DNA of 38,455 nt. Source: an uncultured Actinomycetes bacterium (GTDB taxonomy: Bacteria; Actinomycetota; Actinomycetes; Mycobacteriales; Mycobacteriaceae). Position 1 is the stretch's first letter. Each line of letters opens with the position of its first letter. The translations under genes and the position numbers were made by a program. Shown in pieces: positions 1-7,117 of this stretch. The stretch is taken from assembly GCA_903877095.1 (NCBI GenBank), contig CAIRCP010000141.1, positions 1 to 38,455 on the forward strand, given 5' to 3'. Below the pieces are notes generated by a model. It was given only the letters and a program-made list of their open reading frames with translations, did not search any database and had not been told where the DNA came from.

Positions 1-1
1 A

Positions 2-1387
2 GAGCCCGTCGCGCCGGCGCCCGCACGGGTCGCCGCCGCACCGCCGGCCCCGCAGCCGGCCGCCGCCATCACCGCGGCCGCCACCGCTACCGTCCCGCCC
101 GCGCGGTCGGCTCCGCACGCCCCGGGCGTCATGACCGGGACCCCCGGGGTGAGCGCCAACGCGTCGTCGTCGGCGTCCCTGATCGACAATCTGCTGGCGC
201 CGATCCGGACCATCTTCGGCGAGGGCACCGCGCTGCTGGTACGCCGCACATTCTTCAACGAAGCCCCGAGCGTGACCCCGGTCCAGCTGACTGGTCAGTC
301 CGAGGGACCGATCACCGGAACGCTGCGGGCCGTCGACCCCGACGGCGATGCGCTGAACTACTCCGTCACCGCCAACCCGCAGCACGGGGCCGCGGTGGTC
401 AATGGCGACGGCAGCTACACCTACACTCCCGCAACGGGTTTCGCCGGCAACGACAGCTTCGTCGTGGCGGTTACCGACACCGGATTCCACATCAATCTGC
501 TCGATCTGTTCCGCCCTGCCAGCACCTCGGCAAGCGTCGCGGTGGGCCAGGGCGCGCTGGCTTCGAAGCTGCGCTTCCAATTCGTCTATGGATCGGGATC
601 GCAGTACTGGTCCAGCTCCGCGCGCAGCGCACTGGAGTCGGCGGCGACACAACTCTCCTCGTACATCGTCCTGACCTCGCCGGTGACCATCACCTATGAC
701 GTCAGCGGCGAATCCTCACCGTTCTCCTCGACCCTGGCCTCGGCCGGCAGCGATTTCATCAACGACGGCTCAGGCTTCTTGGAGACGGTGGTGCAGAGCA
801 AGATCCAGTCCGGCTACGACGCCAACGGGTCGGCCGCCGACGGAACCATCGACTGGAACTTCGGCCGGCCCTGGGCCCTGGGCAACAGCGTGTCGGGCAG
901 TGAGTACGACTTCCAGTCCACCGCCATGCACGAACTGCTGCATACCTTCGGGTTCCTGTCCAACATCGACCAGGCCGGCTCCAACACCGGCCGGATCTGG
1001 ACGCTCTACGACAGCTTCATCGTCAACGCCGCCGGCACCCGCGCGATCAACAGCAGCGATTACGCCTGGAACACCGCCTTCAACCCCAATCTCACCGGCG
1101 GCAACGGTGGGCTGTACTTCGGCGGACCGCGTGCCGTGGCCGCCAACTACGGCAACGTAGCGCTGTACACGCCGAACCCGTGGGGGTCGGGTAGCTCGCT
1201 GTCCCACCTCACCGCCGATACGCTGATGAACGCCAACGTCAGCACGGGATCGGGGCCCCGGGTCCTCACCCGGGTGGAACTCGGCATCCTCGCCGACATC
1301 GGCTACACCGTCAATTCCGGTCCGGGAACCCCTGCGCTACTGTTCGTCGGACTCGTCACCATCCGCCTGCGGCGCCGAAAGGACTGA
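2..1387 (+). CDS. Secreted cadherin/Ig-like zinc metalloprotease-like protein, 5'-truncated
   Basis: The frame is open to the left edge, so the true start lies outside. The first 43 codons visible are an Ala/Pro-rich linker. Numbering from the ATG at 131, residues 55-116 fit the bacterial cadherin-like/tandem-95 pattern (DPDGDALNY, then YTYTPATGFAGNDSF). Residues 145-390 look like a zincin: HELLHTFGF at 267-275 gives HExxHxxGF, and DTLMN further on could be the Met-turn. The C-terminus has a short hydrophobic run (LLFVGLVTI) followed by RLRRRKD, resembling a membrane or sorting anchor. An extracytoplasmic protease is the likeliest role, though activity is inferred. The substrate is unknown. 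Confidence 0.75.
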   Translation, partial: EPVAPAPARVAAAPPAPQPAAAITAAATATVPPARSAPHAPGVMTGTPGVSANASSSASLIDNLLAPIRTIFGEGTALLVRRTFFNEAPSVTPVQLTGQSEGPITGTLRAVDPDGDALNYSVTANPQHGAAVVNGDGSYTYTPATGFAGNDSFVVAVTDTGFHINLLDLFRPASTSASVAVGQGALASKLRFQFVYGSGSQYWSSSARSALESAATQLSSYIVLTSPVTITYDVSGESSPFSSTLASAGSDFINDGSGFLETVVQSKIQSGYDANGSAADGTIDWNFGRPWALGNSVSGSEYDFQSTAMHELLHTFGFLSNIDQAGSNTGRIWTLYDSFIVNAAGTRAINSSDYAWNTAFNPNLTGGNGGLYFGGPRAVAANYGNVALYTPNPWGSGSSLSHLTADTLMNANVSTGSGPRVLTRVELGILADIGYTVNSGPGTPALLFVGLVTIRLRRRKD

Positions 1388-1395
1388 AGAGACCG

Positions 1396-1566
1396 ATGAA
1401 TCGCAACGTTCGTGGGTGGATCATCGCCGCGGTCGCCGCGGCCGTGCTGATCCTGCTACTGGTGCTGTGGGGTATGCGCCCGGGCCGTCAGGGGCAACCG
1501 GGACAGCCCGGTCAGACCACCCATGACGTCAAGGCCTCCGCGATCGGGTTGGTGCTCGCCGGCTGA
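1396..1566 (+). CDS. Small single-pass membrane protein, 56 aa
   Basis: This ORF starts 8 nt after the stop of the metalloprotease-like gene, with a purine-rich GGACTGAAGAG ahead of the ATG. The protein begins MNRNVRGW, has one hydrophobic helix at about residues 8-26 (IIAAVAAAVLILLLVLW), then a short Gly/Gln/Pro-rich tail (GRQGQPGQPGQ). The helix, the good start signal and the close spacing support a real gene co-transcribed with its neighbour. No function is recognised. A partner or anchor role for the upstream secreted protein is possible but only inferred. Confidence 0.55.
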   Translation: MNRNVRGWIIAAVAAAVLILLLVLWGMRPGRQGQPGQPGQTTHDVKASAIGLVLAG

Positions 1567-1579
1567 ACCGGCGTGACCG

Positions 1580-1735
1580 CTACTTCTTGCTCTGGATCTG
1601 CGGCGCGGCCGCTTCGGAGTTGATCAGATAGGCGTCCTGGTCGCCGTCGGAGTCCGAAGCGCCCTGGACCGCAGGGTTGAAGTCGCCTTGGGTGCCGTCA
1701 TGGTCGACCGACGTGCCGTCGCCTCCTCGAATATC
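1580..1735 (-). pseudogene. Start-less 3' remnant of a protein gene
   Basis: Reading the minus strand from an in-frame TGA at 1738-1736 down to the TAG at 1582-1580 gives about 51 codons with a protein-like composition. It is rich in Asp, Gly, Gln and Ser and includes ASDSDGDQDAYLINSE and a Lys-Lys C-terminus. No ATG, GTG or TTG occurs in the stretch. The DSDGDQD-type motif resembles the C-termini of secreted calcium-binding-like proteins. The simplest reading is the tail of a gene whose 5' part was lost or frameshifted. The remaining 1567-1877 sequence holds nothing else recognisable except the inverted repeat listed separately. Confidence 0.4.
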
Positions 1736-1820
1736 TCAATCCCCCACTCCGGCAGGCACATTCCCAGAACATCGGAACCGGACTGACAGGAAACGGACAG
1801 GAATTTCAATCCGCCCGCGC

Positions 1821-1848
1821 GGCCGCCCGGAGGGCGGGTTAGGCGGCC
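1821..1848. repeat. Perfect 7-bp inverted repeat with nested hairpin
   Basis: GGCCGCC (1821-1827) pairs with GGCGGCC (1842-1848). Inside it lies a second pairing, CGCCC with GGGCG around GGA. It sits about 30 nt before the ATG at 1878 and could act as an operator, as a leader hairpin, or as a terminator for whatever reads in from either side. GC-rich chance palindromes are common in this genome type. Confidence 0.35.
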
Positions 1849-1877
1849 GTCCGGCCGGCAAATTAGCATCTACGGCT

Positions 1878-2468
1878 ATGAACGATCAGGAGGCCCTTGC
1901 CCGGGACCTCACCGAAGACCTCAGCGGCCTCGGGTACGACGAGGACGGCTACCTCTTCGCAGAAGACGGCCCCTACTTCGCAGAAGGTGATCACGGCGAG
2001 CCGCTCGACGGATCGTTCGACGAGTGGGACGGCTACCTCACGCCGCGCCCCACACCGCCGTCGCGGGTCTCGCGGCCCTGGTACCGGGATCCCCGCTGGC
2101 TGTTCGGGCTGATCGCACTGGCAGCGGCGGCGCTCGTCGTGGCCACGGTGCTGCTGGTCACCGGTCGCGTTTCCGGTGAGATTCCCACCGCCCCCGAATT
2201 GACGACCAGGACCCCGTCGAGCGCGACCAGCGCGCCGAGTCCGAGAAGCGCACCACCGCGGCAGTCGGAGTCGCCGACGACGACGTCGACCTCAGCGGCG
2301 TCGACCACCGAAGAACCCAGCGCAGTGGACAACCCGGCGGCCGATCCGCCGACGGCGTCTGGGGCGGAGACTGCTCCGCAGCCGACCGCGAGCCAGAGCG
2401 CCAAGCCGGCCGGCCCGCGGATCAACGTCACCCGCACCCCGATGAGCTTCTCGCCGGGCAAGCACTAG
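1878..2468 (+). CDS. Single-pass membrane protein with Pro/Ser/Thr-rich outer tail
   Basis: The protein has 196 residues. An acidic N-terminal cytoplasmic part (about 1-70; DLTEDLSGLGYDEDGYLFAEDG) is followed by Arg-rich residues and one transmembrane helix at about 77-98 (LFGLIALAAAALVVATVLLV). The tail is about 90 residues of Thr/Ser/Pro/Ala low complexity, ending in PRINVTRTPMSFSPGKH. The ATG at 1878 is preceded by ATCAGG-poor but TAGCAT-containing DNA at 1864-1869, so a nearly leaderless transcript is possible. An upstream in-frame extension exists but crosses non-coding-looking sequence. The layout resembles mycobacterial proline-rich membrane proteins; no function is recognised. It converges with the metallopeptidase gene, leaving a 6-nt gap. 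Confidence 0.7.
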   Translation: MNDQEALARDLTEDLSGLGYDEDGYLFAEDGPYFAEGDHGEPLDGSFDEWDGYLTPRPTPPSRVSRPWYRDPRWLFGLIALAAAALVVATVLLVTGRVSGEIPTAPELTTRTPSSATSAPSPRSAPPRQSESPTTTSTSAASTTEEPSAVDNPAADPPTASGAETAPQPTASQSAKPAGPRINVTRTPMSFSPGKH

Positions 2469-2474
2469 GCAGGC

Positions 2475-3518
2475 TCACCCCGGGGCCGGCTCACCGGCCG
2501 CGTTGTCGTCGATGACGGTGTGGATGAGGCGCATCTTGTCCAGCACGGGCGCGGGTAGCACGAACGGGTACAGGTCGGGCTTGCCCATCGACCGGTTGAC
2601 CATGTTCAGCGACCATGCCAACGGCAGCCACATGCCGATGAGCGTATCGAATGCGCTGGGGCCCAATATCTTTCGTTCATACGTTCCGGTGGCCGGCGCG
2701 AGGCCGTAGGCTGCCGCGGTGTCCAGCGTGCTACGCATGTGCAGGTAGTGCGCGAACGTCTCAGCCCAATCCTCGGCGGGATGCATGGCGGCATAGGCCG
2801 AGACGTGCTGCTTATCCCATCCCGGCGGAGGCCCCTGCCGGTAGTGCAGGTCGATCGCGGACTGGTAGTCGGCGTACGGATCGCGGAACAGCGCGGCGAA
2901 CTCGGCGAGGCGGCCGGGATCTCTCGCGAGGAGGCGGTAGAAGTAGTAGTGACCGATCTCGTGGCGGAAGTGTCCGAGCACGGTGCGGTAGGGCTCGTCC
3001 ATGGCGACCCGCAATTGCTCACGGTGCACGTCGTCGCCCTCGGCCAGGTCGACCGTGATGATGCCGTTGTCATGGCCGGTGACCACCGGTTGGTTCGCGC
3101 TGGAGAGCAGATCGAAGGCCAGACCGTAGTACGGATCCTCCTGGCGGTCGACGACCGGCAGTCGAAGGTCGTACAGTTCGGCGATCAGGCGCCGTTTGGC
3201 CCGCTCCGCCTCGGCAAAGGCGGTAAGCGCAGCCGTGTGGTCGTCGCGGGGCCGGATTCGGGTGAGCCGGCACGACGCACACAGTTGCGGGACAGGTTGC
3301 ACCTCCACGAGCCAGTTGCATTCGGCCAGATGGAGATTCGCGCACAGCTGACGTTCCTGCGCATCGACGGTCCCGCTGGTTGCGGTGCCGCCGTCATCGG
3401 CGATCACCAGGAAGGCCATGTCCGGCAGGGAGAATCCCAGCGCGCTGCCGCAGGACAAGCACACCGAGTTTTCGAACGCCAGCTGCTGACCGCATCTGGG
3501 ACAGCGGAAGTCACGCAT
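2475..3518 (-). CDS. Zinc-ribbon plus HExxH metallopeptidase-like protein
   Basis: The protein has 347 residues. An N-terminal zinc ribbon is formed by CPRC (6-9) and CLSC (20-23), with further Cys pairs near 80 and 83. The core holds HEIGH at 186-190, a classic zincin active site. Downstream HPAEDWAETFAHYLHM could provide the third zinc ligand. The layout fits the family of putative zinc-binding metallopeptidases that accompany ATP-grasp/alpha-E/transglutaminase clusters (compare Rv2568c of M. tuberculosis, recalled). The ATG at 3518 overlaps the upstream stop by 8 nt, so translation is probably coupled. The likely role is processing a peptide or protein made or modified by the cluster; the substrate is unknown. 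Confidence 0.85.
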   Translation of the reverse strand: MRDFRCPRCGQQLAFENSVCLSCGSALGFSLPDMAFLVIADDGGTATSGTVDAQERQLCANLHLAECNWLVEVQPVPQLCASCRLTRIRPRDDHTAALTAFAEAERAKRRLIAELYDLRLPVVDRQEDPYYGLAFDLLSSANQPVVTGHDNGIITVDLAEGDDVHREQLRVAMDEPYRTVLGHFRHEIGHYYFYRLLARDPGRLAEFAALFRDPYADYQSAIDLHYRQGPPPGWDKQHVSAYAAMHPAEDWAETFAHYLHMRSTLDTAAAYGLAPATGTYERKILGPSAFDTLIGMWLPLAWSLNMVNRSMGKPDLYPFVLPAPVLDKMRLIHTVIDDNAAGEPAPG

Positions 3519-4407
3519 CGAGCGGCGCCACGTCCACCGACACGTCGATCACGCTGTACTCCGAATCCGTGTAGATGATCCCTCGCAGCGGCGGCACATC
3601 GGCATAGTCCCGACCCCACCCGACTGTGATGTATCGCTCGTCGACCAGTTGATCGTTGGTGGGATCGAATCCCAGCCAGCGCTCACCGGTCCACACCGCG
3701 GCCCAGGCGTGCGTCGCGTCCACACCGAACATCCGCTCCTTCCCGGGCGGCGGATCGGTGGCGAGGTAACCCGATACGTAACTGGCCGCCAGCCCGTTGG
3801 CCCGCAGGCACGCGATGGCCAGCCGGGCGAAGTCCTGGCATACCCCCTCGCGGGCCTCCAAAACCTGCGCCACCTGGGTGGACACCGTCGTCGATCCGGA
3901 CTTGTAGATGAAGTCGTCGAATATCCGGGAGTGCAGATCCCGGACCACCTCGATGAGCGGACGGCCCGCGGTGAAACTCGCCGCCGCGTAATCCCTTACC
4001 CCGTCGGTGATTTCGGGCGGACGCAGATCCAGGGTGAACTCCGTCGCCAACAGGCCCTCGGGGCCGCTCGGGCGCACGGATTCCCACGGCTGCAGGACGG
4101 CACCGGACTCGTAATGTTCGGCCGGCGGCGGATCCACCTCGACCATCGAGGTTCCCAGCACGCACAGCGCCTGATGCCGTTCGGTCACATGGAAGTACGA
4201 GCTGATGTTGCCGTAGACGTCGAGGCTCGTGGACCGGTCGGCGGGCAGCGGGTCAATGTGGAGATCGAATTGCAGACAACGCTGCCGGGCGCTCGTGCGG
4301 GGAACCAGGTGTGCCCGGCCGTAGGAACTGGTTACCACGTCGGAGTACTTGTATTCGGTGCGGTGGCTGACCTGGTAGCGGCGCGCCGGCGGTTGCTGAA
4401 CGGTCAT
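3511..4407 (-). CDS. Transglutaminase-like cysteine peptidase/ligase
   Basis: The protein has 298 residues from the ATG at 4407, chosen because it forms an ATGA overlap with the stop of the preceding gene. The longer frame to 4437 would run into that gene. Residues 8-100 are the bacterial transglutaminase N-terminal region (YQVSHRTEYKYSDVV). The core has the Cys-His-Asp triad: GVCQDFARL (C190), DATHAWAAV (H233) and GFDPTND (D248). No signal peptide is visible, so it should be cytoplasmic. The family includes proteases and amide-forming enzymes and recurs beside ATP-grasp/alpha-E proteins (compare Rv2569c, recalled). Confidence 0.88.
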   Translation of the reverse strand: MTVQQPPARRYQVSHRTEYKYSDVVTSSYGRAHLVPRTSARQRCLQFDLHIDPLPADRSTSLDVYGNISSYFHVTERHQALCVLGTSMVEVDPPPAEHYESGAVLQPWESVRPSGPEGLLATEFTLDLRPPEITDGVRDYAAASFTAGRPLIEVVRDLHSRIFDDFIYKSGSTTVSTQVAQVLEAREGVCQDFARLAIACLRANGLAASYVSGYLATDPPPGKERMFGVDATHAWAAVWTGERWLGFDPTNDQLVDERYITVGWGRDYADVPPLRGIIYTDSEYSVIDVSVDVAPLDA

Positions 4408-7052
4408 GGCACTTCCCGCCTCTGATCCGGTCCCCACAGCGGCTGCATGTCACCCGGCAGCGACAGCTGCGTGCGGGTGATGACGTCCGACAGTTCCTGC
4501 AAGTCGGAGTTGATCCTGGCGAGCAGTTCATCGAGTTCGTGGCGCAGACCGGTGTCGTCGGTGTGCTCGAGGTCCTCGGGGTCAAGCCGGCGCAACCGGA
4601 CGCTGATCTCCTCGACCAGCCGTTGCGACCGCGACGAACCGGACGCTCCAGGCAGCGCGCGGAGGTGAGACTTCAACCGCTCCAGCTGGTACACCAGTGA
4701 TCTGGGGTTACTGGCGTCGAACAGCAGCAATTCGGCGACGGCAGCGACGCTGGCCTGCCCCAGGTTGCGGCGGCGGTAGATCACCGAGGACTCGCAGGCC
4801 ACCAGCACCGAGTCGGTGATCGTCTGTTCGGCACCGGGACGGCGCCGGACCGTGAGCGTGGCCCGCAACAACGCGGTGAGCGCCACACCGCGCTCGATGC
4901 GCTTTCCGATGTCCATCATCATCCACCCGGCGTCCTGGACCATCGACTCGGCAGCCATGCCGGAGAGCGCCAGCATCCCGGCTAGCGTTCGCTGCTGAGC
5001 GTCGGCCAGGGCGGTGTCGTCGGCCGGCCGGCCGGAGGGCGGATCAGCATGGCGGGCCAGCGTCCGTTCCACCGCGCCCAGCACCATCCAGGTGTCGTTG
5101 GACATCTGATCGCGCAACGCTCGGGCGGCCAGCGCCATCCCCTCGACCGACTGTGCCAGCGAACCGGCTTGCTGTCGGTCGGCGGTCAGCGACCACAGCG
5201 TGTGCGGTGCCCGCGCCAGCACGTCGTCGGCCGAATCCCGGCCGGCCCCTTCGTTTCCGGACACCGATGCCAGTGCGTTGAACAGGACCGGCAGACAGTC
5301 GCTGCCCTCCATGTCGCGGCGGCTGCGGAACTCGTGATAACGCTGCCGGGTGACGATGAGCAGCCGGGCGAGACCCTCGGTGCGCTCGGCGTAGCGGCCG
5401 ATCCAGAACAGGTCCGACAACACGCGCGGCGAACTGACGAACTGCGCCCCGCTGGGAAGTTTGACCGACGGCACCGTGATTGCCTGCTCGGCACCCGAGC
5501 GGGTTGGCGGGCGGATCCAGATGTCTTTTGCCGCAGCGGTTTTCAGCTGGAACGCACCCGGCCCAGGAATCAGCACATAACCCAGTCCGCCCACCATCGG
5601 CGCGTACCCACTGCGCTGGGCCACGGTGAACAGCCGCAGTCCGACGCCGGCTGCCGACAGACCGCCCGGATAGTGGTCGGTGGGAGCCGTGGAGAACTGC
5701 GGCAGTTCCTGCGCCGCCCACTGCCACGGCGCCGCGTCGATCCGGGCGGCCAGTTCGCCACGTTGCGCCGCCGACAGCGTCGGCCCCACGATGGTCTCGG
5801 CGTCGACGGTCGATTTGATCAGCAGCGTCGACAACCGGGCCAGGATGTGGGATCGCTCGCGGTCTATCCCGGCCCAGTAGTACTTCGGGGAGTCGATCAG
5901 CGGCGTCTCCCCCAACAGCAACTTCGCCATCGCCGGCAGGAAACGTTGCAGCCCTGGGCTTTCCAGGATGCCGCTGCCCAGGCTGTTGACGATGGTCACC
6001 GAACCGCGCCGCTGCGCCTCGACCAGGCCGACCACCCCGAGACGGGACTCCGGCCGCAGATCCAGCGGGTCGGCCCATTCGGCGTCGACCCGGCGCAGCA
6101 CGACATCGACCTGCTTGAGTGTGCCCAGCGAACGCATCCACAGCTTGCCCTCGCGCACCACCAGATCGGCGCGCTCGACCAACGGAAAGCCCAGAACGGT
6201 TGCCAGATAGGCCTGGTCGAACGCCGTCTCGGAATGGATGCCCGGACTGAGCACCACCACCACCGGATCCTCGGCGGCCTCTGGCGCCGCGTCGATCAGG
6301 GCCAGCCGCAGCGCCTGAGCGAACGGCGAGGCGGGCCGGGGCCGGATCCGTTCGTAGATGTCGGGAATCGCGTGGGCCACCACCCGGCGGTCGGCAAGGG
6401 CGTACCCGGCGCCCGACGGTGCCTGCGTCCAATCGCCGTTGACCCGGAACCGGCCATCCGTGGCCCGGCTCAGATCGCACCCGTGCATGAACAGCTGGTG
6501 GCGGCCCGGGTTCTGGACACCCAGCACCGCGCGGATGTAGCCGGGGTGGCCGAACAACAGCTCGGGCGGCAACACGCCGCTGGTCAGGCAGCGCTGGTCG
6601 CCGTAGAGATCGGTGAGGACCGCATCGAGCAGCCGCGAGCGCTGCACCACGCCGGTTTCCAGGGTCTGCCAGTCCTCGGCGGAGATCAGCAGCGGGATGC
6701 CGTCGAGGTGCCACGGGCCGGGCATCGCCATGCCGTGGCTGTCGGTGACGGTCTCACCGTGCCGGTCGATCTCGATGTAGGTGATGCCGTCGTTGTCGAC
6801 CAGCCCGCGCAGAACGTCACGCAACCGGTCCATGCCGTCCCGGCCGCGCTCGCCGACCAGGTCGGCCAGTTCCCGCCAGGCGGGCCGCACCGCCCCGGTG
6901 CGGTCGGTGAATTCGTCGTATCCGGTGCACCCGGACGCCGCCGCCGGGGCGCCGCCACGGACGTCGAACAACGTCTCCTGGGCACGGGAAGCGCAGTAGT
7001 CCTGGAGCAACCGGTCGGGATCGTGGCTGCTGAGGTCGAGCGAGAGCGACAT
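4404..7052 (-). CDS. Circularly permuted ATP-grasp and alpha-E domain fusion
   Basis: The protein has 882 residues. Roughly 60-540 match the circularly permuted type-2 ATP-grasp family (DUF404/DUF407; VVVLSPGIHSETAFDQAYLA, then SPKYYWAGIDRERSH). About 550-860 match the helical alpha-E (DUF403) domain, beginning SDLFWIGRYAERTEGLAR. In many bacteria these are two separate genes; here they are fused, as in M. tuberculosis Rv2567 (recalled, about 884 aa). ATP-grasp enzymes of this class are predicted to form amide bonds. The start is the ATG at 7052, preceded by AGGAGG, rather than the TTG one codon earlier. It lies between the two transglutaminase genes in one operon. Confidence 0.88.
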   Translation of the reverse strand: MSLSLDLSSHDPDRLLQDYCASRAQETLFDVRGGAPAAASGCTGYDEFTDRTGAVRPAWRELADLVGERGRDGMDRLRDVLRGLVDNDGITYIEIDRHGETVTDSHGMAMPGPWHLDGIPLLISAEDWQTLETGVVQRSRLLDAVLTDLYGDQRCLTSGVLPPELLFGHPGYIRAVLGVQNPGRHQLFMHGCDLSRATDGRFRVNGDWTQAPSGAGYALADRRVVAHAIPDIYERIRPRPASPFAQALRLALIDAAPEAAEDPVVVVLSPGIHSETAFDQAYLATVLGFPLVERADLVVREGKLWMRSLGTLKQVDVVLRRVDAEWADPLDLRPESRLGVVGLVEAQRRGSVTIVNSLGSGILESPGLQRFLPAMAKLLLGETPLIDSPKYYWAGIDRERSHILARLSTLLIKSTVDAETIVGPTLSAAQRGELAARIDAAPWQWAAQELPQFSTAPTDHYPGGLSAAGVGLRLFTVAQRSGYAPMVGGLGYVLIPGPGAFQLKTAAAKDIWIRPPTRSGAEQAITVPSVKLPSGAQFVSSPRVLSDLFWIGRYAERTEGLARLLIVTRQRYHEFRSRRDMEGSDCLPVLFNALASVSGNEGAGRDSADDVLARAPHTLWSLTADRQQAGSLAQSVEGMALAARALRDQMSNDTWMVLGAVERTLARHADPPSGRPADDTALADAQQRTLAGMLALSGMAAESMVQDAGWMMMDIGKRIERGVALTALLRATLTVRRRPGAEQTITDSVLVACESSVIYRRRNLGQASVAAVAELLLFDASNPRSLVYQLERLKSHLRALPGASGSSRSQRLVEEISVRLRRLDPEDLEHTDDTGLRHELDELLARINSDLQELSDVITRTQLSLPGDMQPLWGPDQRREVP

Positions 7053-7059
7053 CAACCCA

Positions 7060-7065
7060 CCTCCT
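7060..7065 (-). promoter_or_regulatory. Ribosome binding site of the ATP-grasp/alpha-E gene
   Basis: AGGAGG on the minus strand lies 7 nt ahead of the ATG at 7052. It settles the start against the adjacent TTG. It is a full anti-Shine-Dalgarno match, so the gene can initiate independently of the upstream 62-nt-distant reading frame. Confidence 0.7.
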
Positions 7066-7117
7066 CACACCGAGAGACGACTCGTTCGCGTGCCCCGGAC
7101 GATGCTGCGCCCAACGG

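Noticed and set aside
1677..1877. 67-residue N-terminal extension of the membrane protein at 1878
   Set aside because: It lacks protein character and crosses the inverted repeat and the minus-strand remnant. The ATG at 1878 begins the conserved-looking acidic N-terminus.
3649..4425. 258-residue plus-strand open frame opposite the transglutaminase gene
   Set aside because: It is a shadow frame; the minus strand carries the Cys-His-Asp triad and coupled start and stop.
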